The notes: generated from the letters alone by a model not told the origin. A stretch of 64,000 bases of DNA from Chitinophaga silvatica (GCF_003419895.1 NZ_QPMM01000002.1:558001-622000), one strand, 5' to 3'. Shown: positions 46,236 to 55,321, numbered from the stretch's first letter. Made by a program: numbers and translations.

Positions 46236-47087
46236 ATGAAACTGATCAGGTTTGGATTACCGGGAGAAGAGAAACCGGGTGTAGTAACTGGTGCTGGCAT
46301 GTTTGATGTAAGTGCATTCGGTGAAGACTTTGGAGAACGTTTTTTTGAAACAGACGGTATTAATCGCCTGACTGCCTGGTTTGCCGCTAATGCTGGCCAA
46401 TGCCCGAAAGTTGCTGAAGGTACCCGTTTGGGCTCACCAATTCAACGACCTTCAAAAATTATTTGCATTGGTTTGAATTACGCAGATCATGCTCGTGAAA
46501 CAGGAGCAGCTATTCCTGCTGAACCAATCGTATTCTTCAAAAGTACTTCCGCATTGGTAGGACCGAATGATGATCTGGTTATTCCGCGTAACAGTGAGAA
46601 AACAGATTGGGAAGTGGAACTGGCTGTTGTAATTGGTAAAAAAGCCAGCTACATAGAACAAAAAGATGCGCTGGATTATGTTGCAGGTTACTGCCTTCAT
46701 AACGATTACAGCGAAAGAGCTTTTCAAATCGAAAGAGGTGGTCAGTGGGTTAAAGGAAAGAGCTGTGATACCTTTGCTCCATTAGGCCCATGGTTAGCTA
46801 CTAAAGATGAAATTGCAGACGTAGATAATCTTCGTTTATGGCTTACCGTTAATGGTAAAACTATGCAGGATGGAAATACTTCCAACTTCATTTTCAATGT
46901 TCCTTATGTAGTTGCCTATTTAAGTCAGTTTATGACACTGCTCCCGGGAGATGTAATCTCTACTGGTACACCAGCTGGAGTAGGCTTAGGAATGAATCCA
47001 CAGGTTTACCTGAAACCAGGAGACGTAATTGAATTGGGAATCGACGGTTTAGGTACTTCAAAACAAACAGCAGTAGCCTATAAATAA
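46236..47087 (+). CDS. Fumarylacetoacetate-hydrolase family, probable 2,4-diketo-3-deoxy-L-fuconate hydrolase
   Basis: This 283-residue FAH-fold enzyme starts MKLIRFGLPGEEKPGV. It has the family core IGLNYADHARETGA, metal-binding Glu pair in DWEVELAVVIGKKA, and GDVISTGTPAGVGLG. In the non-phosphorylative fucose route this enzyme cleaves the diketo acid to pyruvate and lactate. The substrate is inferred from context; the same family handles other acylpyruvates. It is 5 nt from the mutarotase gene. Confidence 0.88.
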   Translation: MKLIRFGLPGEEKPGVVTGAGMFDVSAFGEDFGERFFETDGINRLTAWFAANAGQCPKVAEGTRLGSPIQRPSKIICIGLNYADHARETGAAIPAEPIVFFKSTSALVGPNDDLVIPRNSEKTDWEVELAVVIGKKASYIEQKDALDYVAGYCLHNDYSERAFQIERGGQWVKGKSCDTFAPLGPWLATKDEIADVDNLRLWLTVNGKTMQDGNTSNFIFNVPYVVAYLSQFMTLLPGDVISTGTPAGVGLGMNPQVYLKPGDVIELGIDGLGTSKQTAVAYK

Positions 47088-47092
47088 GCTAT

Positions 47093-47422
47093 ATGAAAAG
47101 ATATTGTCTGGCTCTGGATCTGGTTGATGATCCTCAAATGATCAGCGAATACGAAGCACATCATAAAACTGTTTCAGCTGAAATCAAAAAAAGCATCACC
47201 GACAGTGGCATTACTGTGATGGACATTTATAGGGCAGGTAACCGTCTGTTTATGATTATGGAAGTAGACGATACTTTTTCTTTTGAACGCAAGGATGCTA
47301 TGGATGCAGCAAATCCTGCCGTACAGGTATGGGAGCAGTTGATGTGGAAATATCAACAAGCCCTCCCTGTTGCCAAAGCAGGTGAAAAATGGATCATCAT
47401 GGACCAAATCTTTGCTTTATAG
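47093..47422 (+). CDS. RhaM-family sugar mutarotase, probable L-fucose mutarotase
   Basis: This 109-residue protein of the L-rhamnose mutarotase (YiiL) family starts MKRYCLALDLVDD. It has EYEAHHKTVSAEI (catalytic His region), MDIYRAGNRLFMIMEVDD and NPAVQVWEQLMWKYQQ. It interconverts anomers so the right form reaches the dehydrogenase. Context favours fucose over rhamnose. The stop codon directly abuts repeat element B. Confidence 0.9.
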   Translation: MKRYCLALDLVDDPQMISEYEAHHKTVSAEIKKSITDSGITVMDIYRAGNRLFMIMEVDDTFSFERKDAMDAANPAVQVWEQLMWKYQQALPVAKAGEKWIIMDQIFAL

Positions 47423-47545
47423 TTTCACGCAAAGGCGCGTAAGAAGCAAAGAAGCAACGTTTTTTGAATATTATTGATAAACTTAAAAATCAATTACAAT
47501 CAATCTTTGCGCCTTTGCTTCTTATGCTGCTCTGCGTGAAATTTC
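47423..47545. repeat. Inverted-repeat element B (CGCAAAGGCGCAAAG family)
   Basis: The left arm starts TTTCACGCAAAGGCGCGTAA directly after the mutarotase stop; the right arm, read backwards, starts TTTCACGCAGAGCAGC. The arms (about 47423-47459 and 47500-47545) also share AAGAAGCAAAG. Pairing is imperfect. It is transcribed between the mutarotase and lactonase genes. Confidence 0.8.
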
Positions 47546-47558
47546 TAATACTCATGTT

Positions 47559-48386
47559 ATGATAATCGATTCTCATCAACACTTCTGGCAATATGATCCA
47601 ATACGCGATGCATGGATAGATGAAACTATGCACCGTATACGCCGCGACTTTATGCCTGAAGATCTTGCACCTGTTTATGCTGCCAATGGTATAGATGGTT
47701 GTGTGGCTGTGCAGGTAGATCAAACACCTGCCGACACCACTTTTCTGCTTAATCTGGCAGCACAGCACGATTTTATCAAAGGAGTTGTAGGATGGGTAGA
47801 TTTACGTGCAGATGATATTTCAGCGCAGCTGGAACAATATACTAAGTTTCCTAAGCTAAAAGGTTTTAGGCATATAGTACAGGGAGAACCGGATAACCGC
47901 TTTCTCTTAGGAAATGATTTTTGCAGAGGAATCAGTGCATTATCTGATTTCAATTTCACCTACGATATTCTTGTTTATCCCAAACAGCTTCCGGCTGTTG
48001 AAGAATTTGTATTGAAATTCCCTGATCAACGTTTGATTATTGATCATCTGGCGAAGCCGGAAATTAAACGCCAGGAATTCAGTACCTGGGCAGCTCATAT
48101 GAAAAAGATTGCCCAATCACCAAATGTATATTGTAAAGTAAGCGGGATGGTAACCGAAGCTGATTGGGAAAGATGGAAGCCTGCTGATTTCAGACCTTAC
48201 CTCGAAACGGTTTTGGAAGCATTCGGACCGCAAAGACTCGTATATGGTTCAGATTGGCCTGTATGTCTGGTAGCCGCTGCTTATAATGAACAGAAGAAAT
48301 TAATCAACGATTTCATTAGCACCCTTGCTGCTAATGAGCAGGCCAACATAATGGGAGGTAATGCCATTACCTTCTATCAACTCTAA
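47559..48386 (+). CDS. Amidohydrolase-family lactonase, probable L-fuconolactonase
   Basis: This 275-residue amidohydrolase-2 protein has DSHQHFWQYDPIRDAWID at the start, LKGFRHIVQGEPD, IIDHLAKPEI, YCKVSGMVTEADW and the terminal YGSDWPVCLVAA metal-binding motif. Members of this group hydrolyse L-fucono-1,4/1,5-lactone. It lies between mutarotase and fucose dehydrogenase genes, which supports the assignment. Confidence 0.88.
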   Translation: MIIDSHQHFWQYDPIRDAWIDETMHRIRRDFMPEDLAPVYAANGIDGCVAVQVDQTPADTTFLLNLAAQHDFIKGVVGWVDLRADDISAQLEQYTKFPKLKGFRHIVQGEPDNRFLLGNDFCRGISALSDFNFTYDILVYPKQLPAVEEFVLKFPDQRLIIDHLAKPEIKRQEFSTWAAHMKKIAQSPNVYCKVSGMVTEADWERWKPADFRPYLETVLEAFGPQRLVYGSDWPVCLVAAAYNEQKKLINDFISTLAANEQANIMGGNAITFYQL

Positions 48387-48409
48387 AAATTATTATTCAA
48401 CATAGTATT

Positions 48410-49192
48410 ATGGATTTAGGATTACAGGGAAAAGTGTTTATTGTTACCGGAGGCGCTAAAGGTATTGGTGAAGCCATTTCAAAATTAATCGCAGCAGAAG
48501 GCGGTAGTGTAGTTATAGCCGGTAGGAGCGAAACCGACAACAATAAAGCTGTAGATGCAATTATTGCAAGTGGTGGTAAAGCAACAGCAGTAACAGCCGA
48601 ATTAGGCAACGTTGACGCTTGTCGCAACGTGATTACTGCTACGATTGCCAAATATGGAAAGATAGATGGATTGGTAAATAATGCAGGCGCCAATGATGGT
48701 GTAGGTTTGGAAAATGGTTCTCCTGAAAAATTCATGCAATCGCTCCAGCTTAATTTAAGTCACTATTATAATCTTGCACACTTCGCATTACCTTATCTTA
48801 AAGCTACTAAAGGTAATATTGTGAATATTGGTTCAAAAGTAGCCACCACCGGCCAGGGTAATACCAGTGGTTATGCTGCCTCCAAAGGCGCTATTAATGC
48901 ACTGACCCGCGAATGGGCTGTGGAATTACTGCCGGCAGGTGTACGCGTAAATACAGTAATCCCTGCTGAAGTATGGACGCCACTTTATGAAACCTGGATT
49001 AATTCCTTACCTAATCCAACCGAAAAATTAGCTTCTATTACAGCAAAAATTCCATTCGAAAGAAGAATGACCACATCAGAAGAAATTGCCAATACAACCG
49101 TATTTCTTCTGTCTGAACGTTCTTCCCATACTACAGGTCAAATCCTGTATGTAGATGGAGGATATACGCATCTCGACAGATCAATCAGTTAA
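48410..49192 (+). CDS. SDR dehydrogenase, probable L-fucose dehydrogenase
   Basis: This 260-residue short-chain dehydrogenase has the NAD(P) loop GGAKGIGEA, NNAGANDG and catalytic GSKVATTGQGNTSGYAASKG. The PAEVWTPLYETWI segment resembles known L-fucose dehydrogenases. It would oxidise fucose to the lactone, feeding the adjacent lactonase. It differs clearly from the other SDR of the cluster (44623). The permease gene follows after 49 nt. Confidence 0.87.
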   Translation: MDLGLQGKVFIVTGGAKGIGEAISKLIAAEGGSVVIAGRSETDNNKAVDAIIASGGKATAVTAELGNVDACRNVITATIAKYGKIDGLVNNAGANDGVGLENGSPEKFMQSLQLNLSHYYNLAHFALPYLKATKGNIVNIGSKVATTGQGNTSGYAASKGAINALTREWAVELLPAGVRVNTVIPAEVWTPLYETWINSLPNPTEKLASITAKIPFERRMTTSEEIANTTVFLLSERSSHTTGQILYVDGGYTHLDRSIS

Positions 49193-49241
49193 TACATCAG
49201 CCAACAATTTACTATCTTTTAAATCTTTTAAATTCTTCGTT

Positions 49242-50477
49242 ATGGCAGGAGGCGCAGTAGGTAATTCTTCCTACACTACTACAAATACTGAGGCTAAATC
49301 CAACAAGTTTCTTTTTCCATTTATTCTGGTTACCAGCTTGTTTTTCTTATGGGGACTGGCTTATGGGTTATTGGATGTGTTGAACAAGCATTTTCAGGAG
49401 GTATTAAATATTACAGCCAAACGTTCAACATTATTGCAGGGAGCTTATTTTGGAGCTTACTTTTTAATGGCCCTTCCTGCCGGTATGTTCATGAAACGAT
49501 TTGGATATAAAAGTGGTATTATTCTGGGGCTATTTTTATATGCGGCCGGTGCATTCATGTTTTATCCTTCTGCCGGCGCACAGAGTTTCAATTTCTTTCT
49601 GGCTTCCCTGTTTGTATTAGCATGTGGACTAGCCTGTCTGGAAACTGCTGCAAATCCTTATGTTACGGTATTGGGATCACCAGCTACAGCAACACAAAGA
49701 CTTAACCTTTCCCAATGTTTTAATGGACTGGGATCTTTCTTAGGTCCTATTATTGGTCATAGCTTGTTTTTTGGAAGTACATCCAGGGATCTGACATCTG
49801 TTCAGCTAACCTATATCGTAATTGGTTGTGTGGTATTGTTGATTGCTGCATTCTTCTACAGAACTCCTTTACCGGAGATTATAAAAACTGAAGAAGAGTC
49901 AGATGTTTTATCAGAAGATAATCGACCTCTTTCCGAACGTAAGCATTTTGTATGGAGTGTATTTGCACAGTTTTTCTATGTTGCTGCTCAGGTTGGAGTT
50001 GGTGCATTATTCATCAATTATGCAACTGCTTATTGGAATGGACTGGAATCTAAGAATGCATCCCTGATGTTATCATTAGCATTAGGACTTTTCACAGTGG
50101 GCCGTTTTGTTGGTACAGCATTAATGAGAAAGATTGCACCTAATAAATTGTTATCAATTTATGCTGTCATTAGTATTGCCTTGTGTCTGATAGTTATGAC
50201 AGGAGCAGGACCGGTAGCTGTTTGTGCATTAATTGCTATTTTCTTCTTTATGTCTATTATGTTCCCTACAATTTTTGCCTTAGGGATCAGAGGATTAGGT
50301 AAACATACAGAAAGAGCATCTTCCTTCCAGATCATGTCTATCGTTGGCGGAGCCAGCGTACCATACCTGATGGGAATTGTAGTTGAGTGGCAGTCTGTAG
50401 CCATTTCTTATGGTATCCCTGCCATTTGCTTCTTTATAGTTTTCCTGTTTGGATGGAAAGGATATAAAGCGAATTAA
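49242..50477 (+). CDS. fucP: L-fucose:H+ symporter family permease
   Basis: This 411-residue major facilitator transporter has 12 predicted membrane segments. WGLAYGLLDVLNKHFQEVL and ACLETAANPYVTVLG are hallmarks of the FucP family. An in-frame ATG at 49155 overlaps the preceding gene and adds an unlikely hydrophilic tail, so I use ATG 49242 (MAGGAVGN). Last gene of the cluster; its transcript probably ends at the hairpin at 50496. Transport of related sugars is possible. Confidence 0.9.
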   Translation: MAGGAVGNSSYTTTNTEAKSNKFLFPFILVTSLFFLWGLAYGLLDVLNKHFQEVLNITAKRSTLLQGAYFGAYFLMALPAGMFMKRFGYKSGIILGLFLYAAGAFMFYPSAGAQSFNFFLASLFVLACGLACLETAANPYVTVLGSPATATQRLNLSQCFNGLGSFLGPIIGHSLFFGSTSRDLTSVQLTYIVIGCVVLLIAAFFYRTPLPEIIKTEEESDVLSEDNRPLSERKHFVWSVFAQFFYVAAQVGVGALFINYATAYWNGLESKNASLMLSLALGLFTVGRFVGTALMRKIAPNKLLSIYAVISIALCLIVMTGAGPVAVCALIAIFFFMSIMFPTIFALGIRGLGKHTERASSFQIMSIVGGASVPYLMGIVVEWQSVAISYGIPAICFFIVFLFGWKGYKAN

Positions 50478-50495
50478 TATAGCCGAATTCCATTT

Positions 50496-50545
50496 AATCC
50501 GCAAAATCATTGTAACTTCCTTACATGATTTTGCGGATTTTTCTT
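50496..50545 (+). terminator. Terminator hairpin after fucP that overlaps the next start codon
   Basis: AATCCGCAAAATCA, a bulged T and TGTAA pair with TTACA and TGATTTTGCGGATT. This gives a stem of about 19 bp with a 5-nt loop and a TTTCTTTCT tail. The 3' arm contains the ATG of the MbnP-like gene (50525) and its first codons. Confidence 0.8.
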
Positions 50546-51256
50546 TCTCTGATCATTGTTGTCGGCATTGTAACATCGGTAAAAGGACAGTCTTCGTTCT
50601 TCAGAATGTCAATTACGCATATGGTTGGAAATGATACCATGCAACGGGAAACGAATTATTATACTCCGACTGGTGAACCTTTTACCATTAGTCGTTTCCG
50701 TTACTTCCTCAGCAACTTTGCACTACTAACTGCAGATGATAAATATATTTCTTTGGCACCTACCTATTTTTTGATAGATGAATCGAAGCCTGCAAGTAAA
50801 ATTATTGAGCTACCTGATATTCCATCAGGAAAATATAAAGGAGTCAGGTTTTTACTGGGAGTAGATAGTATCAAAAATGTGAGCGGGCCACAATCCGGTG
50901 CCCTGGCAGTAGAATCTGGTATGTTTTGGTCCTGGAACAGTGGTTATATTATGGCCCAGGTAGAAGGCCATTCACCCTTAATTCAATCTCCCACCCGGGA
51001 ATTCGTGTTTCATGTAGGCGGATATAAAGTAAAAGATCAGATTCTCAAATATATTAGTTTAACATTTCCGGAGAATTTAGAACTATCGGGTAAGCAAAAT
51101 GTTACGCTACAAATGACGGCCGATCTGAATAAATGGTTTCTGCCAGATACCATCAGATTTCAACAACAACCGGTAATTATGGCACCATCTTACCAGGCGA
51201 AGCGAATAGCGGCAAACTATCAGCATATGTTTCAAATTATTGGTATTCAAAAATGA
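50525..51256 (+). CDS. MbnP-like periplasmic protein
   Basis: This 243-residue secreted protein has signal peptide MILRIFLSLIIVVGIVTSVKG. The body resembles the MbnP family: RFRYFLSNFALL, YFLIDESKP, YKGVRFLLGVDS, GMFWSWNSGYIMAQVEG and a late PVIMAP. MbnP proteins bind copper after a partner di-haem peroxidase (MbnH) oxidises a tryptophan. The Trp-rich FWSWNSGY and the overlapping di-haem gene support the assignment. Its start codon lies inside the fucP terminator stem. Confidence 0.85.
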   Translation: MILRIFLSLIIVVGIVTSVKGQSSFFRMSITHMVGNDTMQRETNYYTPTGEPFTISRFRYFLSNFALLTADDKYISLAPTYFLIDESKPASKIIELPDIPSGKYKGVRFLLGVDSIKNVSGPQSGALAVESGMFWSWNSGYIMAQVEGHSPLIQSPTREFVFHVGGYKVKDQILKYISLTFPENLELSGKQNVTLQMTADLNKWFLPDTIRFQQQPVIMAPSYQAKRIAANYQHMFQIIGIQK

Positions 51257-52287
51257 AATATAAAGCAACCTATATAGTTGCAGGTTTCTGCCTGTTGATA
51301 GTATTGGTACAAGGAGCAATTGTACAGCAAAAACCTATGCCGGTTCAATTGATTTTTCCAGCGCATTTTCCTCCTCCGGTTTATGATTTTAAACACAATC
51401 CGCTTACCAGGCAGGGTATAGCCCTGGGTAGGTTTATGTTTTATGATTTCAGATTATCAAAAGACAGTACTGTTTCCTGTGGTTTTTGTCATCAGCAGTT
51501 TGCAGCTTTCGGGCATTTCGATCATGCGTTGGCACATGGGGTAGCAGGAGGGCAGGGGATAAGATCGGTTCCAACCTTGTTTAATCTGATCTGGCAGAAA
51601 GAGTTTATGTGGGATGGAGGAGTTAATCATCTTGATATCCAGCCACTTACTCCACTTACCGATAGAAACGAAATGGCATCTGATTTACCTGATTTATTGA
51701 CCAAAATGCGCTCTGATACACAATATCGAAGAATGTTTAAGGAAGCATATGGGTCAGATAGTATTACCAGCGAAAGAATGTTTAAGGCATTCAGTCAGTT
51801 TGTTGCTACTATGATTTCGGCCAATGCTAAGTATGATAGTGTAATGCTGCATAAAGCCGATTTTACGGCCGAAGAAGCGGCTGGGTATAAGATATATCAG
51901 AAGAAGTGTGCAGCCTGCCATAAAGAGCCTCTTTTTACTGATTTCAGCTATCGTAGTAATGGGTTACCATACCTGGAAGCCCTGAATGATGTAGGCAGAA
52001 TGAAAATAACGGGTAGTACGGATGATAATTTGCGATTTAAGGTACCTTCTTTACGGAATGTATTAAAGAGTGCCCCTTATATGCATGACGGTCGTTTCTT
52101 TGATATTTTCCAGGTATTTGATTTCTATGATCATGGAATAAAGGTTACTGCAACAACCGATCCGTTGGTAAAAGATGGTTTATCCTTAAACGCCCAGGAA
52201 AAAAGACAACTATATTTTTTCCTGAATACACTGACTGATGATTCTTTTATTAAAAATGAAGGGTTATCTGAGATTCTGATTAATTAA
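51253..52287 (+). CDS. Di-haem cytochrome c peroxidase-like protein (MbnH-like)
   Basis: This 344-residue periplasmic protein has an N-terminal signal or anchor (MKYKATYIVAGFCLLIVLVQGAIV) and two haem c motifs, CGFCH and CAACH. It also has CCP/MauG family signatures (LGRFMFYDFRLSKDSTVSC, KVPSLRNVLKSAPYMHDGRF). ATGA overlap with the MbnP-like stop codon shows translational coupling, and fixes the start at 51253. In known pairs MbnH converts a Trp of MbnP to kynurenine; an H2O2-detoxifying peroxidase is the alternative. Confidence 0.9.
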   Translation: MKYKATYIVAGFCLLIVLVQGAIVQQKPMPVQLIFPAHFPPPVYDFKHNPLTRQGIALGRFMFYDFRLSKDSTVSCGFCHQQFAAFGHFDHALAHGVAGGQGIRSVPTLFNLIWQKEFMWDGGVNHLDIQPLTPLTDRNEMASDLPDLLTKMRSDTQYRRMFKEAYGSDSITSERMFKAFSQFVATMISANAKYDSVMLHKADFTAEEAAGYKIYQKKCAACHKEPLFTDFSYRSNGLPYLEALNDVGRMKITGSTDDNLRFKVPSLRNVLKSAPYMHDGRFFDIFQVFDFYDHGIKVTATTDPLVKDGLSLNAQEKRQLYFFLNTLTDDSFIKNEGLSEILIN

Positions 52288-52419
52288 AGATCTTCAATTC
52301 CTAGTTCTTTAAAAAGGCTATATGTCTTAAGTTGGAGTTCCGAATTTCAATAAATAGATTTATTCCCGACTTATATTTAAAAAGTGTGTTTTGGGAGTTA
52401 TACTATAACTGAAATAAAA

Positions 52420-52530
52420 TAGAGAATCTATTAAAAGTAAATTTTGCCTGATTTTACTCAGGTGCCTGGTGATGAGAATTCTTATTACCTAATTCTCACA
52501 GCCTTCGCGTTACAGTTAATAGATCCTCTA
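52420..52530. other. Closed, branched inverted repeat (possible structured RNA)
   Basis: TAGAGAATCTATTAA (52420-52434) pairs with TTAATAGATCCTCTA (52516-52530) with one mismatch in 15. Inside are two further hairpins, CCTGA/TCAGG (52447-52462) and TGAGAATT/AATTCTCA (52473-52498), giving a three-way-junction shape. It lies between two convergent genes. No known riboswitch core was recognised. Strand is undetermined. Confidence 0.45.
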
Positions 52531-52534
52531 TAAA

Positions 52535-53110
52535 TTATTTTTCTTTTACTTTCCAGCAATTGGCTACATGGTCATCAACCATTCCTGTGGCCTGCATAAA
52601 TGCATAGCAGATAGTGGTACCAATAAACTTGAACCCACGCTTTTTCAGATCTTTACTCATTGTATCTGAAATAGGGGTACTTGCAGGCACATCACTCATT
52701 TTGGCCGGATGATTGATAATCGGTTTATGATTTACAAACGACCAGATATATTTATCGAATGTTCCAAATTCCTTTTGAACTGCAAGAAATGCTTTCGCAT
52801 TGGTAATAGCTGCATTGATCTTTAACCGGTTTCTGATAATACCAGCATCCTGCATTAAAGCTTCTACCTTACTTTCATCGTATTGAGCTATTTTTTTTGC
52901 ATCCCAGTTATTGAATGCTTTCCGATAATTCTCACGTTTTGTAAGTACGGTATACCAGCTTAAACCTGCTTGCATTCCTTCCAGGCATAACATTTCAAAC
53001 AAATGTCTATCATCATGGTTTGGTTGGCCCCATTCATGATCGTGATAGTTCTGATATAGTTCGTCTTTATTTGACCAGCCACATCTCTCTTTTTGTTTTA
53101 CAGTTCCCAT
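52535..53110 (-). CDS. tag: DNA-3-methyladenine glycosylase I
   Basis: This 191-residue helix-hairpin-helix glycosylase excises 3-methyladenine from alkylated DNA. It has the Tag signature ERCGW near the N-terminus, YHDHEWGQP, LCLEGMQAGLSWYTVLTKRE and the C-terminal zinc ligands in VDDHVANCW. Its start overlaps the end of the DUF4954 gene by 13 nt, so the two are translationally linked. Confidence 0.94.
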   Translation of the reverse strand: MGTVKQKERCGWSNKDELYQNYHDHEWGQPNHDDRHLFEMLCLEGMQAGLSWYTVLTKRENYRKAFNNWDAKKIAQYDESKVEALMQDAGIIRNRLKINAAITNAKAFLAVQKEFGTFDKYIWSFVNHKPIINHPAKMSDVPASTPISDTMSKDLKKRGFKFIGTTICYAFMQATGMVDDHVANCWKVKEK

Positions 53111-55299
53111 TCCTGGATAGTTTTTTGAATGTTATTTTTATATTCTTCCAGCTCTGTAGCGGTTTGATTGATAAAGCTATTGTCTTCCAGTTTGCCTATC
53201 ACTGCATCCATTTCTTTAGTGCTTTGATAGGTCATTTGTCTGAACGGATTTATATAATCTTTCTCTCTGGAACGCTTAATTTGTGCAGTAAGCCATTCCA
53301 TTGTATTGATGGATTCAGTAAGCCAGGCGGATAGTAGCTCTGGGCTTAAATTTTTGATTGCTACGTCTTTAATTTCCATCATTGAAGCAACAGCATGCTG
53401 TAATTTCTCTGCTGCATATTCTTCTCCGATTTCAACATATTGATCATGTAATTGATTCCAGCTACTGATTCTGTTTTTCTTAATTTTCGATTTCAGCTGT
53501 TCTACTGTTTCAGATTTCATTAGCTGTCCACCTACATTTTGCCAGTTGCTTCGTTTGGCATTCTTAACGGCAGCTTGTAATGCCAGGAAAGATGGTTTAT
53601 TGGCGGCCAGAATATTTCTGATTCCATAAAATACAATTAATTCCCTGAAAAGAGGATATGCTTTATGCACCTTTAACAATTGTACTTCTCTGGAGCTGTT
53701 TTCAAAGCCTTTAACAAGTATGGTTAATTTAGCTACTTCTTCAGGATTATTCAGCAATAGTTCTTTTCCTTTTTTGCGTATATCCTTTTCCGTTAATGCT
53801 TTTTTAGAAGCATTTTCTGCTAAAGCATACCAGGCGTTTCCTGTTGCCAGTTCCATGATGGATAAGGCGTTAAACATTTCCTCCACAGAATCCGGAGCGA
53901 GGTAGTCGTATTCGATTTGTTGGGTTTTATCGATACGTTTATCACGATCTACATATTTCCAGGAATTTCTGGCAATAGCATACATATTGTACAGGAACCA
54001 GTAACCTGGCATTACTTTCAGTCTGTTGTCGTGTTCATCATTAACCACAAGGCTGAAAGGAATGGGAATATTGAGTTCCGACATATAATTTCCTTTAGAA
54101 ATTAATGTAAAGGAAGCGAAGTTGGAATTATGTTTAAGGCTTACGCATAGTCCGGGCCAGAAACCCCGTCCGGCAATCACTTCACCATCTGCGCCTCTTG
54201 AATTATGGTTAGATCCGATAGTAGCACCGGCCGCCATATTACTTTGTCCCATGATTAATGCAGCACAAAGGAAAGAGTTGTTGTGATGTTGTTCGTGAGC
54301 TGGAAAGATAAGTGAGTTAAGTACTTCACAGCAGGAGATGGTGGCATTACTTCCCAGATAGGAGTTGATTAGCCTGGCGCCATATTTCAGCTGTGAGTGG
54401 GAGGCCATGATAAAACGAACGGCTTTTACCCCATAGAATACTCTGCAGCCATAGCCAATAATCCCATTCACCAGTTCACAACCTTCTCCGATTTGTGAAG
54501 AGGCTTCCATACTACTGTTGATGGTGAGATTTTTCAGCTTATTAGCTCCTTTCAGATAGGCATCTGAGCCAATGGTCACATCTTTGATGATCTTACAGTT
54601 TTTGATTACGCATCGGTCACCTACCATTCCGTAGTACCCTCGTTTTTTATCAAACTGTTTTTCTGTGAATGACTTGAATTGTTGTTGAAGTTGTTCATCA
54701 TCCCGGTTGCGGGTCCAGAGATAGGCATCTCCGGGTAGCATACCATCAAATGGCATTACTCTGCGGCCACCGTTTTCGTTACACAATTCCAGCCAGATGC
54801 GGCCATTTTCTGATTCAGCCTCTTTAACGATACCGTTACCGAATTTGGCATAGTCGGTTGTTGCCATCTCATTTACATTGGCGATGATCACTTCATTGCC
54901 AAGTATATAGTGGGAGAGGTAGTTTACATTATGCACCACCACATTATCGCCAAAATCGCAGGCGCAGATAGTGCTGTTATATAATCCAACCGGTAGTCTG
55001 AGATTATGGAATTCGAGGTAATAAGGTTCCAATTTTCCAATTCGTACCATGCCGTAGAAGTGGCAGTGCTGTACTAATTGGGGGTTAAATTCCTCTGAAA
55101 CAAAGATAGTATTCCAATCGTCAGAAGTATTATCGTTGCGGACCAATGCTTCAACTTCATATGCTGTTAGTTTTCTGTATTGGTCTTTTCTGCTCCATTG
55201 TTCGTTGCGTAGATAATATTCATCTTTTCCTTTTGGTAAAGGTGTTTCGATAAAGTTATATCCCAGCGCAGATAATGGCTTCTTTTGAATTTTATTCAT
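53098..55299 (-). CDS. DUF4954 family protein with left-handed beta-helix repeats
   Basis: This 733-residue cytoplasmic protein has a central hexapeptide-type beta-helix (VIKNCKIIKDVTIGSDAYLKG, SQIGEGCELVNGIIGYGCRV, LINSYLGSNATISCCEVL, AAGATIGSNHNSRG). Helical domains follow at the C-terminus. The helix resembles that of sugar nucleotidyl- and acyltransferases, but no nucleotide-binding motif is seen. Function is unknown in the family. It lies directly downstream of glmS, across repeat element C, and overlaps tag. Confidence 0.85.
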   Translation of the reverse strand: MNKIQKKPLSALGYNFIETPLPKGKDEYYLRNEQWSRKDQYRKLTAYEVEALVRNDNTSDDWNTIFVSEEFNPQLVQHCHFYGMVRIGKLEPYYLEFHNLRLPVGLYNSTICACDFGDNVVVHNVNYLSHYILGNEVIIANVNEMATTDYAKFGNGIVKEAESENGRIWLELCNENGGRRVMPFDGMLPGDAYLWTRNRDDEQLQQQFKSFTEKQFDKKRGYYGMVGDRCVIKNCKIIKDVTIGSDAYLKGANKLKNLTINSSMEASSQIGEGCELVNGIIGYGCRVFYGVKAVRFIMASHSQLKYGARLINSYLGSNATISCCEVLNSLIFPAHEQHHNNSFLCAALIMGQSNMAAGATIGSNHNSRGADGEVIAGRGFWPGLCVSLKHNSNFASFTLISKGNYMSELNIPIPFSLVVNDEHDNRLKVMPGYWFLYNMYAIARNSWKYVDRDKRIDKTQQIEYDYLAPDSVEEMFNALSIMELATGNAWYALAENASKKALTEKDIRKKGKELLLNNPEEVAKLTILVKGFENSSREVQLLKVHKAYPLFRELIVFYGIRNILAANKPSFLALQAAVKNAKRSNWQNVGGQLMKSETVEQLKSKIKKNRISSWNQLHDQYVEIGEEYAAEKLQHAVASMMEIKDVAIKNLSPELLSAWLTESINTMEWLTAQIKRSREKDYINPFRQMTYQSTKEMDAVIGKLEDNSFINQTATELEEYKNNIQKTIQEWEL

Positions 55300-55321
55300 G
55301 AGGATACGTCAATTTAACGAT

